NCBI RefSeq assembly: GCF_000733295.1
Contig: NZ_JPMI01000289.1
Coordinates: forward strand, 97,361 to 161,360
Direction: 5' to 3'
Source: Archangium violaceum Cb vi76
Lineage (GTDB): Bacteria > Myxococcota > Myxococcia > Myxococcales > Myxococcaceae
DNA: 64,000 bases
Shown here: one piece after another, positions 17,806 through 26,709 of the stretch
Layout: each line of letters starts with the position of its first letter
Numbering within the stretch: the stretch's first letter is position 1
Program-made: the position numbers and the translations under genes
Notes under the pieces: model-generated
Told to the model about the DNA's origin: nothing
Databases searched by the model: none
Seen by the model: only the letters and a program-made list of their open reading frames with translations

Positions 17806-19722
17806 TCATGAGGTCTCCAGGGCCTTGGCGATCAGGCGCTGGATGTGCTGCACATCGAAGGGCTTCTCCAACCACGTGTTGGGGACCGTCTCCAGGAAAC
17901 GGCGTGCGCGCGGGGTATAGGACCCTCCGGTGATGAAGACGAAGCGCGGGGCGAGCTCGGGCCTGCGCTCGAGCACCTGTTCATAGATGTCCATGCCCGT
18001 GAGGCCCGGCATCATCAGATCACAGAAGATGACGTCGAACGGCTCACCGGAGGTCAGCTGTGCCAGGCCCTCCTGCGAGTTCACCACCACCGCCACCTGA
18101 TGGTGCCGGCCGATGATCCGCGACAGCGAGCGGGCCACCAGCGGCTCATCATCGATGATCATCAAGCGTCCGCGGCGCTCGGCGCGGCTCTCGGGCGAGC
18201 CCGGGGACGGTGCTCCGGCGGCCGCCACTGGCCGCATGGGCGGCAGGAGGACGGTGAAGGTGGTCCCACGCCCGACCTCGCTGCGGACGGAGATCTCCCC
18301 GCCGAGGTCGCGGATGATGCCGTGGCAGATGGACAGGCCCAGCCCCGTTCCCTTTCCCACCGGCTTGGTGGTGAAGAACGGATCGAAGATGCGCGCGAGC
18401 ACCTCGGGCGGCATGCCGGCGCCGGTATCGCTCACGTCCACGGCGACCCGGCCGCTCGCATCGAGCCGGACCCAGAGGGTGATGGTGTTGTGGGCGGAGC
18501 GCTCCTCGGGGAGGGCCTGTGCCGCGTTGATCAGCAGGTTGAGGAAGACCTGTCCGAGGCGGGACGCGTCGGCATGCACCTGGGGGACGGGCTCGTACTT
18601 CGTGATGAGCTGGGCGCGGTGGCGCAGCTCGCTGGCCGCCATCTTGAGGGAGAAGCCGAGGGGCTCGCGCACATCCACCGCGGTCCTCCGCTCCTCCTCC
18701 TCCTGACGCGAGAAGCTCTTGAGATCGCGCACGATGTTGCGCACCCGGAGCGCTCCCTCGTGAGCCTCCTGGAGCAGGGTCTCCAGCTCCGCGAACTGCT
18801 CGGCCTGGCGTTGCGCCTCCGGGCCGCCCGCTCCGGCGCCCATGCGCTCCTGGGCGAGCTGCTTCATGGACTCCAGGGCCAGGGCGAGGTTGGCCTGCAC
18901 GTAGGACAGGGGGTTGTTGATCTCGTGACCGACTCCAGCGGCGAGTGTCCCCACCATCGACAGCCGATCCGTCTGCAGCAGTTGCGCCTGTATCTGCTTC
19001 CGCTCGGAGACGTCGCGCGCCATCACCACGACGGCCTTCGCTCCATCGAACTCGACGGGCACCCCCGTGCTCTCGACATCGAACCAGGTGCCGTCCCGCC
19101 GCAGGTAGCGGAGCTCTCTCAAGGGGGCCAGCTCGCCCAGATCCGCCGCGGAGTGGATCCGCTCCCGCACCAGCTTGCGATCGTCCGGATGGACGATGGT
19201 CAGGATGTCCTGGCCGATGAGCTCGCTCCGGTGCTCGTAGCGGAGCGCCTTGAGCATCATGGGGTTGACGTAGATGAAGCGGTGGTTGCTGTGGATGAAG
19301 ATGGCCTCGGGCGCGTTCTCGATGACCCTGCGGAAGCTCTGCTCCGAGCGCCGGAGCGCTTGTTCGGTGCGCATCCGCTCGGTGATGTCCTCGAACAGGT
19401 ACAGCTGGCGGAGCACCTTGCCCGCGGCATCGCGCGCGGGCGTCGAGAGGCGGCGGAGGGTGCGCCCGTTGGCGAGCTCCACCTGGCCCTCTTCCTGCCC
19501 GGAGCGGGGCTCGCCAGAAGGCGGAACGTGCGTCGGGAAGAAGGCCTCCGCGTCGCTGGCCGCGAGCGCGTGGAGGACGTGCGAGTGGGTGGCCTCTCCG
19601 CGGCGGATGTGCTCCTCCAGCGCCTCGAGGCCCGCCAGTTGGAGGAACCGGGGGTTGGCGTAGAGGACCTGGCCCGAGGGGAACTCCACGAGGTAGAGCC
19701 CGAGCGCGAGGCCATCACTCAT
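17806..19722 (-). CDS. Cytoplasmic PAS hybrid sensor histidine kinase with C-terminal receiver
   Basis: About 638 residues, no membrane helices. Two PAS domains (about 1-110 and 125-245, the latter with FIHSNHRFIYVNPMML) lead into a HisKA-type domain with H-box GVGHEINNPLSYV, an ATPase domain (LLINAAQALP N-box, DTGAGMPPEV, GKGTGLGLSICHGII) and a receiver (DDE motif, Asp in VIFCDLMMPG, Lys in LEKPFD). All catalytic residues are present. The ATG at 19722 begins the first PAS region; in-frame TTG/GTG codons up to 19779 are alternatives. It follows an uncoded 440-bp spacer and has no linked response regulator, as is typical of myxobacterial orphan kinases. Confidence 0.85.
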   Translation of the reverse strand: MSDGLALGLYLVEFPSGQVLYANPRFLQLAGLEALEEHIRRGEATHSHVLHALAASDAEAFFPTHVPPSGEPRSGQEEGQVELANGRTLRRLSTPARDAAGKVLRQLYLFEDITERMRTEQALRRSEQSFRRVIENAPEAIFIHSNHRFIYVNPMMLKALRYEHRSELIGQDILTIVHPDDRKLVRERIHSAADLGELAPLRELRYLRRDGTWFDVESTGVPVEFDGAKAVVVMARDVSERKQIQAQLLQTDRLSMVGTLAAGVGHEINNPLSYVQANLALALESMKQLAQERMGAGAGGPEAQRQAEQFAELETLLQEAHEGALRVRNIVRDLKSFSRQEEEERRTAVDVREPLGFSLKMAASELRHRAQLITKYEPVPQVHADASRLGQVFLNLLINAAQALPEERSAHNTITLWVRLDASGRVAVDVSDTGAGMPPEVLARIFDPFFTTKPVGKGTGLGLSICHGIIRDLGGEISVRSEVGRGTTFTVLLPPMRPVAAAGAPSPGSPESRAERRGRLMIIDDEPLVARSLSRIIGRHHQVAVVVNSQEGLAQLTSGEPFDVIFCDLMMPGLTGMDIYEQVLERRPELAPRFVFITGGSYTPRARRFLETVPNTWLEKPFDVQHIQRLIAKALETS

Positions 19723-20163
19723 GCTCCACGGCCGCGCCACGTCGAACGTCACCGGATCCGCCCTTCCCTGGAAAAGCAAGAGGGCGCGCCCCGCACTCCC
19801 TCAGAACTATGGGATATTAAACTTTCCGTGCAAAACAGGTGAGTCCTTTCTTGAGGGACAGAGCCGTGCCTGTCGCAACGGAATCCAGCGCCAGCAGGCG
19901 AGCGCCGTCCGGGCCCGCTTCCGCTACGGGGGCAGCGTGGCGGCCTGCACGATCGGCGACTCCTACGACGATCAGGACGATCTCGTCTTCGCCGTGCAGT
20001 GACGCATGCCGGGTGACGCCCCGCCGCTCTGATTCGAGGGCGTCGGGGTGTGTGTTGCCCCCCTGGTGGGCGGCCCGCGCTCCACGTGAGGCCCCCTGGC
20101 TTCATAACTTCCTGGGACACGCCACTCCTTCTTCGAGCGGGAGTGGAAGAGGGCCGGGAGGGA
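19723..20163 (+). other. Non-coding spacer with a possible C-terminal gene remnant
   Basis: No complete gene is visible over these 441 bases. An AT-rich patch near 19804-19840 could hold a promoter for the leftward kinase, but no clear -35/-10 pair stands out. Between about 19900 and 20002 a plus-strand frame ends in VRARFRYGGSVAACTIGD, then SYDDQDDLVFAVQ and a stop. That looks like the end of a secreted-protein domain, not random coding, so it may be a decayed 3' gene end. No start or upstream half is left. Confidence 0.35.
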
Positions 20164-23100
20164 ATGATGAGCAAGGATGGTCGGTGGGAGGACGGAGATG
20201 CGTGGCCGGTCACCACCGGCGCGCCCCAGGCCTCCGGGCCAGTTTCCGAGTCCGGTGACTCCTTCCTGAGGGAAGTGCTCCAGGTCGAGCCGTCCTCCCG
20301 GCAGCCGGTCCCCGGGCAGTGGCTCGGGGGCCTGGAGGGCCGGCGTTTCGAGATCCTCGAGCCGATGGGCAGGGGAGGAATGGGACAGGTGTTCCGCGCG
20401 CGGGACGCGACGCTGCGGCGTGAGGTGGCGCTCAAGTTCCTGCTGCCCCGTCCGGGTTTCGAGGAGCTGGCGCTCGCCGAGGCGCGGGCGGTGGCCCGGC
20501 TGGATCACGAGAACATCGTCCGCATCTTCGACGTGGCGGAGTGGAGCCACACACCCGGTCGAGCCGGGGTGCCCTTCCTGGTGATGGAGTACCTGGAAGG
20601 TGAGTCGCTCGCCGGGCTGTTGCGGCGCGAGCGCCCGGAGCTCCGGCGCGCGCTGGAGATTCTCGAGGCCATCGCCGCGGGCCTGGCGCATGCGCACGAG
20701 CGGGGCATCATCCACCGCGATCTCAAGCCCGGGAACGTCTTCCTCACCCGGGAAGGGGCGGTGAAGCTGCTGGACTTCGGCCTGTCGCACCTGGCGGTGG
20801 AGCCGGTGCGCTCCGAGCTCCAGCCGGAGGGAGGCACTCCCGCATACATGGCGCCGGAGCAGTGGCGTGGGGAGCCGCAGGACGCGCGGACCGACATCTG
20901 GGCGGCCGGAGTGGTGCTGCACGAGCTGCTCACGGGGGAGCCGCCCTTCCAGGGCGCCACGTTGGCGGAGCTGCGTGAGCGTGTCACTTCCCCGGAGCCC
21001 GCGTCCCCCGTCCGCGTGCGCCACCCGGAGGTGCCGCGGCGGGTGGCGGTGTTGCTGGCCACCGCGCTGGCGAAGGAGCCGGCCCGGCGTTTCGCCTCGG
21101 CGCTGGAGCTGCGGCAGGAGGTGCGCGAGCTGCGTGCCCGGCTCTTCGGGGGTGGGCACGAGGCGCGGGAATCCTCCGCCGAGCTCCAGCGGCGTCAGGT
21201 GACGCTGGTGTCCTGCCAGCTCGGGGGGCTCGCCGGGGGCGGCGAGGCGCTGGATGCCGAGGACCTGGGCGAGCTGGAGCAGGCCTTCCACGAGGCCTGC
21301 CTGGAGGTCATCGAGCGGCACGGGGGCACCGTGGCCCTGTCCATGGGCGGCGAGGTGCTCGCGTGCTTCGGTTGGACGCAGGGCCGGGAGGATGACTCGG
21401 AGCGCGCGGTGCGCGCGGGGCTCCAGCTCACGCGGGAGCTGCGGGACACGCTGTGGCGTGTGTTGCCGCACCTGCCCCTCTCCGGCCTGTTCGTGCGCGG
21501 GGGCATCCACACGGAGTGGATGACGGTGGGCCCGCGGCTCCAGGGCGAGGCTCCCAAGGTGGCCGCATGGCTCGCGCGGCGGGCCGGGCCGGGGGAGGTG
21601 GTCGTCAGCGGCACGACGTGGACGCTCGTGCGGGGCACCTTCCAGTCCAAGCCACTCGGCTCCCACGCCTTCGAGGGACTGTCGGGAAGCGTGAGCCTGG
21701 AGCTGCACCGTGTGCGCGGCGAGCGGGAGTTGGCCTCCCGGTTCGAGCGGACGCACGTGGTGGGACGGCTCTCCCCGCTGGTGGGGCGCGAGCGCGAGCT
21801 GGGCCAGCTCCTGACGCTCTGGGAGCGGGCGCGGCGGGGGCAGGGGGGGGCTGTCCTGGTGAGCGGCGAGGCGGGCATCGGCAAGTCCCGGCTCATCGAG
21901 TCGCTGTGCGAGCGGGTGGCGGAGTCGTCCACCCTGATCCGGGTGCAGTGCTGGTCCCGGTTCACCACCCACGCCCTGCACCCGATCCTCGTGCTGCTTC
22001 AGGTGGCGGTGGGCATCCGCCCGGAGGATCCTCCCGCGCTGCGCCTGGAGAAGCTGGAGGCCCGGTTGGGGGCGCTGGGCCTGTCCCAGGAAGACAGGGC
22101 GCTGCTGGGACTGCTGCTGGAGCTGCCCCTTTCCGAGGGCTCACCGCTGCTCCAGCTCACGCCCGAGCGGCGCAAGGAGAAGACCTTCCAGTCCCTGGTC
22201 CGCATGCTCATGCACTGCCCTTGTGATGACCCGCCACGGCTCCTGGTCATCGAGGATCTGCACTGGGCTGACTCCTCCCTGCTCGAGTTCCTGGACTTCC
22301 TCCTGAAACGCTGCGGGAAGGCGAGCGTCCTCGTCGTCCTGAGTGCGCGCCCGGAGTTCCAGCCGGCCTGCCCCTGGAGCGAGGGGGTGCATCGGCTGAC
22401 GCTGGAGCGGCTGCCGGCCGGGCACGCCGCGGCGCTGGTGCGGCAGGTGGCCCGGGAGCGCGAGCTGCCGGAGGAGACGGTCCAGACGCTGGTGGGGAAG
22501 ACAGATGGCAACCCGCTCTTCATCGAGGAGATGACGCGCATGGTGCTGGAGGGCGGGGCGGCGGCGTCCATCCCGCTCACCTTGCACGAGTTGCTGCTGG
22601 CCCGGTTGGAATTGCTGCCCTCGCGTCAGAAGGCCCTGGCCCAGCTGGGCGCGGTGGTGGGGCGGGTGTTCTGCGCCCGGATGCTGCTCATCCTGTCGGA
22701 GCGCGATGAGACCACCGTGCGGCGCGACATCGCCGGGCTGGTGGAAGCGGGGCTCTTGAGGGAGTGGGAGAGCGAAGACGTGCCCGGGCCGCAGTACCAG
22801 TTCCGGCACGCGCTCTTCCAGAAAGCCGCGTACCGGTCCCTGTCCCGGAGCACGCGGCGGCGCTATCACCGGCGCGTCGCATTGGCGATGGAGGCGGACT
22901 TCTCCGTGCTGGTGGAGAGGAGGCCGGATGTGCTCGCGCACCACCTCACCGAGGCGGGCGAGCACACGCGTGCCATCGGCTATTGGGTGCGGGCCGGACG
23001 GCTCGCCCTCGAGCGTCAGGAAAGCCTCGAGGCGTTGGGTCATCTGAACCGGGCGTTGGAGCTGTTGCCCGTCCTGACGGATGCCTCGCGGCGTCTCCAG

Positions 23101-24297
23101 CGGGAGCTTGAGATCCGCATGGCGCTGGGTTTCTCGATGCTGGAGGTGCATGGCTACGCCGCGCCCGAAACGGAGCGGATGTTCGCCCGTGTCTGGGAGC
23201 TGCTCCTCCAGGTAGGTGAGGCGTTGCCACGGCTCGACCTGTCCTTGTGGGGTCTCTTCGCCTACTACCGGGGGCGGTCCGAGTACCACCGGGCGAAGGA
23301 GCTGGCGGAGCGGCTCGTGGACCTGGGGCAGCGCCACGGGCAAGGGGAGCTCCGGAGCCTGGGCGAGGTGATGAGCGCGGTCATCCTCTTCACCTGGGGA
23401 CGGCCGTGGGACGCCGCGCGGGAGCTGGCGCGTGTCCTGGGCCGCCCGGAGCCTTCCCTCGAGGAGCATCGGGCGCTGTCCATCCGCTACGGGACCGATC
23501 CCTGGATGATGGCGCTGGCCGAGAGCGCCATCGTGCATGCGATGCTCGGCCGGGTGGAGGAGTCACGGCGCCGGGCCCGGGAGGCGCTGGAACTGGCCGG
23601 CCGCCTCGGTCATCCCTACACGTTGGGCTCCACGCAGGTCTATGTGGCCATGGCCCGCCTGATGCGCCGGGATGCATCGGGGGCATTGTCGCTGGTGGAC
23701 CGGGCCCTCTCGTTCGCGAGCGAGCGCAGATTCGTGATGTGGAGCACGTGGGCGACGCTCATCCGGGGAGGTGCCCTGGCCTGGCTGGGGCAGCCGCGGG
23801 AAGGCCTCGCACTCGCGCGGGGGGTCCTCGAGGTCTGGCGCGCGAGGGGGGTTCATCACGGGATTCCCGCCTGCCTGAACCTGATCGCGAAGAGCTGGTT
23901 GGCGCTGGGAGAACTCCAGGAGGCGGAGGCGGCGATTGATGAAGCGCTGGCCGAGAGCGCGCGGACGGGGGAGGTCAGCGGCGAGGCCTGGCTGCATCAG
24001 AACCGGGGCGAGTGCCTGAGGCGGGCGGGAAGGGACGAGGAGGCGGGCTCCTGCTTCGTCCGCGCCCTCGCGGTCGCTCGTGAGCAGGGGGCGGGTCTGC
24101 CCGAGCTGCGTGCGACGGTGAGCCTGTGCCGTCTGCTGAGGGACAGGGGTCGGGCGGAAGGAGCGCGGAGGATGCTGGAGCGCGCCTGTGCCGGGTTCGA
24201 GCCAGGAGGTGAATGCCTGGATCTCCAGGAGGCGCGGGCGCTTCGCGACGAGCTGTCGCGAGGCGAGGAGGCCGTGTGGGGAGTCGCCAGTCCCTGA
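20164..24297 (+). CDS. Ser/Thr protein kinase – cyclase-like – AAA ATPase – TPR fusion protein
   Basis: This 1377-residue protein has four parts. The kinase domain (about 55-330) is intact: GRGGMGQVF loop, VALKF lysine, HRDLKPGNVFL, DFGLS and APEQW. A class III nucleotide cyclase-like domain follows (about 340-530), but the two metal aspartates appear lost (SCQLGGL and MGGEVLACFG), so it is probably a dead regulatory module. A STAND-like ATPase comes next, with Walker A GEAGIGKS (about 569) and Walker B LLVIEDLHWAD (about 693). TPR-like helices fill about 900-1377. Related fusions are annotated as 'TOMM system kinase/cyclase' proteins, though no TOMM genes are seen here. GGGAGGGA precedes the ATG pair at 20164/20167. 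Confidence 0.88.
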   Translation: MMSKDGRWEDGDAWPVTTGAPQASGPVSESGDSFLREVLQVEPSSRQPVPGQWLGGLEGRRFEILEPMGRGGMGQVFRARDATLRREVALKFLLPRPGFEELALAEARAVARLDHENIVRIFDVAEWSHTPGRAGVPFLVMEYLEGESLAGLLRRERPELRRALEILEAIAAGLAHAHERGIIHRDLKPGNVFLTREGAVKLLDFGLSHLAVEPVRSELQPEGGTPAYMAPEQWRGEPQDARTDIWAAGVVLHELLTGEPPFQGATLAELRERVTSPEPASPVRVRHPEVPRRVAVLLATALAKEPARRFASALELRQEVRELRARLFGGGHEARESSAELQRRQVTLVSCQLGGLAGGGEALDAEDLGELEQAFHEACLEVIERHGGTVALSMGGEVLACFGWTQGREDDSERAVRAGLQLTRELRDTLWRVLPHLPLSGLFVRGGIHTEWMTVGPRLQGEAPKVAAWLARRAGPGEVVVSGTTWTLVRGTFQSKPLGSHAFEGLSGSVSLELHRVRGERELASRFERTHVVGRLSPLVGRERELGQLLTLWERARRGQGGAVLVSGEAGIGKSRLIESLCERVAESSTLIRVQCWSRFTTHALHPILVLLQVAVGIRPEDPPALRLEKLEARLGALGLSQEDRALLGLLLELPLSEGSPLLQLTPERRKEKTFQSLVRMLMHCPCDDPPRLLVIEDLHWADSSLLEFLDFLLKRCGKASVLVVLSARPEFQPACPWSEGVHRLTLERLPAGHAAALVRQVARERELPEETVQTLVGKTDGNPLFIEEMTRMVLEGGAAASIPLTLHELLLARLELLPSRQKALAQLGAVVGRVFCARMLLILSERDETTVRRDIAGLVEAGLLREWESEDVPGPQYQFRHALFQKAAYRSLSRSTRRRYHRRVALAMEADFSVLVERRPDVLAHHLTEAGEHTRAIGYWVRAGRLALERQESLEALGHLNRALELLPVLTDASRRLQRELEIRMALGFSMLEVHGYAAPETERMFARVWELLLQVGEALPRLDLSLWGLFAYYRGRSEYHRAKELAERLVDLGQRHGQGELRSLGEVMSAVILFTWGRPWDAARELARVLGRPEPSLEEHRALSIRYGTDPWMMALAESAIVHAMLGRVEESRRRAREALELAGRLGHPYTLGSTQVYVAMARLMRRDASGALSLVDRALSFASERRFVMWSTWATLIRGGALAWLGQPREGLALARGVLEVWRARGVHHGIPACLNLIAKSWLALGELQEAEAAIDEALAESARTGEVSGEAWLHQNRGECLRRAGRDEEAGSCFVRALAVAREQGAGLPELRATVSLCRLLRDRGRAEGARRMLERACAGFEPGGECLDLQEARALRDELSRGEEAVWGVASP

Positions 24298-24330
24298 GCT
24301 TCGAGGCTCCTGGGAAGCATGGGAGCCCTG

Positions 24331-25258
24331 GTCTACGGTACCGCCTCGTTCGAGGAGTCTCGTCCGAGGCGCTCGCCGTCACGGCGGAGCCGGCCTGGCT
24401 GGGGCCCAATCCGGTCGCCCGGTCGATGCTGTCGATGGATCCACCGCGCCATACCCCACTGCGCGCACTGGTGACCCGGGCCTTCGGCCCCGCGGGGATG
24501 GCCCGGTTGGAGGCCCAGGTCCGGCGGGTGAGCGAGTCGCTGGCGGAGGCCGCGGTGCGCCAGGGCGAGGTGGAGCTGGTGGATGCCTTCACCTTCGCGC
24601 AGCCCCGTAACATCATCGGCGCGATGCTGGGGTTGGACCCGAGCACCATGCGCGCCGCCGCCAGCCGGGCGATGACATGGTGAGTGATCTGCTCCAGGCG
24701 GAGGTGGAGGGGCAGAAGCTCACGGATGAGCAGTTGCTGTCCTTCCTCTTCCTGCTGCTGCCGGCGGGCATGGAGACGACGACACAACTGCTCGGCAACG
24801 CGGTGCTGATGCTCGCGCGGCATCCCGAGCAACTGGAGCTCATGAGGGCGGACAGGACGCACATTCCGCGCTTCATCGAGGAGGTGCTGCGCTACGAGCC
24901 ACCCACGCAGCTCAGCTTCCGCACGGCGATGCAGGACGTGGAGCTGTCGGGGACGAAGGTGCCGGCGGGGAGCCTGGTGTTCGGGCTGATGGGCTCGGCC
25001 AACCGGGACGAGCGGGTGTTCGAGCAGCCGGAGCGCTTCCTCCCGGGGCGGGAGAAGGCCACCCAGCACCTGTCCTTCGGGTACGGGGTGCACTTCTGCC
25101 TGGGCGCGCAACTGGCCCGGATGGAGGCGCGGCTGGGCCTGGAGGCGCTCGTCTCGCGCATCCGCGGGCTGCGGCTGCGCTCGCCGGAAGTCCAGTGGCT
25201 GCCCGGGTTCACCATCCACGGGCCCGCGGTGCTGCCCGTGGAGCTCATTCCCGCCTGA
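24331..25258 (+). pseudogene. Cytochrome P450 pseudogene
   Basis: The 3' half is well preserved: I-helix LLPAGMETTTQLL, ExxR motif in IEEVLRYEPP and the haem loop FGYGVHFCLGAQLA with its Cys ligand. The 5' half begins abruptly at VSSEALAVTAEPAW, lacking about the first 70 residues of a bacterial P450. Around 24664-24677 the frame changes and roughly 50 residues between the F/G region and the I-helix are missing. Both a 5' truncation and an internal deletion are therefore visible, and a sequencing error cannot explain the missing stretch. No redox partner lies nearby. The left edge is approximate, since the preceding gene ends at 24297. Confidence 0.8.
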
Positions 25259-25273
25259 GGCTCGGGCGTCGCG

Positions 25274-26260
25274 TCACTCCCAGCGGAGGACGAGCTTGCC
25301 CACGGAGTCGTTGCGGGCCATGCGGGCGAGGGCCTCGCGGGCCTCGCGCATGGGGTACATGGCGTCCACCACGGGGGTGAGCGTCCCGGAGCGGAACAGC
25401 GGAAGCAGGCTGCGCTCGGCGGCCTGGGCGAGCGCCATCTTCTCCTCGGGAGGCCGGCTGCGGAGCACGGTGCCGGTGACGCGCAGCCGCCGGGTGAGGA
25501 GGACGTCCAGGTCGGTGAGTGCCTGCCGGCCGGCGACGAGCCCCACGAGCAGGACGCGGCCCTGGGGCGCCATGGCCCGGAGCGTCTCCGGGAGGTAGTC
25601 CCCGCCGACGAGCTCCAACGCCACGTCCACCCCGCGTCCGCCGGTGGCTTCCCGGACGGCCTCCGCGAACCGGGGAGGCGCGTCACACAGCACCGTCTTC
25701 TCCACGCCCCAGGCGGAGGCGCGGGAGAGCTTCTCCGCGTTGCGTCCCGTCCCGATGCTCCGGACACCGAGGGCGCGGCAGATCTGCGCGGCGGCGGAGC
25801 CCACGCCGCTGGCGACGGCATGGATGAGCACGGACTCGCCCATGCGCAGGCCGCCCTGGAGCACGAGCGCGTCGAAGGCGGTGAGGTAGGCCTCGGGGAG
25901 CGCCGCGGCCGAGGCGAAGTCGAGGTTCTCCGGAAGGGGGAGGGCCTCGCGCTCGTGGGTGATGAGCTGCTCGGCGAAGGCACCTCCGCCCACGAGCCCC
26001 ATCACCCGGTCACCGGGCTTGAAGCGGCGGGCGAGTGGACCGGTGGCGATCACCTCGCCGGCGTACTCGAGGCCGGGGACGTCGGAGGGGACGCCGGGAG
26101 GGGCGGGGTAGCCGCCGCGGATCTGCAGGAGATCGGCGCGGTTGAGCGCGGTGGCATGCACGCGCACGAGGAGCTCCGAGGGGCCGGGAGTGGGGGCGGG
26201 ACGCTCCTCGAAGTCGAGCACCTCGGGACCGCCGGGACGGGTGAAGCGGAGCACCTGCAT
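25274..26260 (-). CDS. NADPH:quinone oxidoreductase / zinc-independent MDR family
   Basis: This 328-residue medium-chain dehydrogenase/reductase has a GroES-like N-domain (ALNRADLLQIRGGYPAPPGVP, PGLEYAGEVIATG) and a Rossmann domain (SVLIHAVASGVGSAAAQICRALG). It lacks the catalytic and structural zinc cysteines of alcohol dehydrogenases, as in the quinone oxidoreductase/PIG3-like branch that reduces quinones or enones with NADPH. The ATG at 26260 matches the family start (MQVLRFTRPGGPEVL); the longer upstream frame is not coding. It is convergent with the P450 remnant and divergent from the YacG operon. Confidence 0.88.
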   Translation of the reverse strand: MQVLRFTRPGGPEVLDFEERPAPTPGPSELLVRVHATALNRADLLQIRGGYPAPPGVPSDVPGLEYAGEVIATGPLARRFKPGDRVMGLVGGGAFAEQLITHEREALPLPENLDFASAAALPEAYLTAFDALVLQGGLRMGESVLIHAVASGVGSAAAQICRALGVRSIGTGRNAEKLSRASAWGVEKTVLCDAPPRFAEAVREATGGRGVDVALELVGGDYLPETLRAMAPQGRVLLVGLVAGRQALTDLDVLLTRRLRVTGTVLRSRPPEEKMALAQAAERSLLPLFRSGTLTPVVDAMYPMREAREALARMARNDSVGKLVLRWE

Positions 26261-26305
26261 GGGAGAGCACCTGGGAGGTCGTTGAACCGGGGCAGTCAAG
26301 CACGG

Positions 26306-26455
26306 ATGCTCTCGGGCCCCACCCGCAAAGCTTCCCGAGCGGACGCCTGGCGGGTGGCGCTCGAGCATGGGGTGGACTTCCTCGGCGCGGATGATCTCCA
26401 GGGTCTGGACTCCTTCCTGGAGGGAGCGCCCTGGGAGGCGGAGCGGGGGCCGTGA
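26306..26455 (+). CDS. Small hypothetical protein (49 aa) upstream of yacG
   Basis: A 49-codon frame has protein-like composition (ADAWRVALEHGVDFLGADD) and ends in TGA sharing four bases (GTGA) with the yacG start. The same GTGA overlap links yacG to the next gene, which favours a real translated member of one operon. No Shine–Dalgarno is visible before the ATG, and the frame stays open upstream through the antisense of the neighbouring gene, so it could be chance. No family is recognised. Confidence 0.4.
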   Translation: MLSGPTRKASRADAWRVALEHGVDFLGADDLQGLDSFLEGAPWEAERGP

Positions 26456-26709
26456 ACGCGCTGGCCGGGGCGGGCAGCGGGGTTTATGAGTACGGCGTGT
26501 CCACGACCCTGAAAGAGTGTGCTGTCTGCCGGAAGCCGGTCGCCCCACGAGCCGAGAACCCGGCGTTTCCTTTCTGCTCCAAGCGCTGCCGCATGGTGGA
26601 CCTGGGGCGCTGGCTGGGAGAGGAGTACCGGGTGCCGGCCCGGCAGACGGACGAGCAGGAGGACGAGCTGCCGGCCGATCAGCATCCCGAGCGCGGCGGC
26701 GACGCGTGA
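26452..26709 (+). CDS. yacG: DNA gyrase inhibitor YacG-type zinc protein
   Basis: The product is small (85 residues from the GTG at 26452, or 70 from the GTG at 26497) with the YacG zinc knuckle: CAVCRKPV, then FPFCSKRCRMVDLGRWLGEEYRVP. The four Cys ligands (CxxC and CxxxC) and the conserved DLGxWxxExYR tail are present. YacG binds GyrB and inhibits DNA gyrase in E. coli. The tail beyond residue 63 is acidic and variable. The gene overlaps both neighbours by four bases, so the three are probably co-translated. Confidence 0.85.
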   Translation: MNALAGAGSGVYEYGVSTTLKECAVCRKPVAPRAENPAFPFCSKRCRMVDLGRWLGEEYRVPARQTDEQEDELPADQHPERGGDA

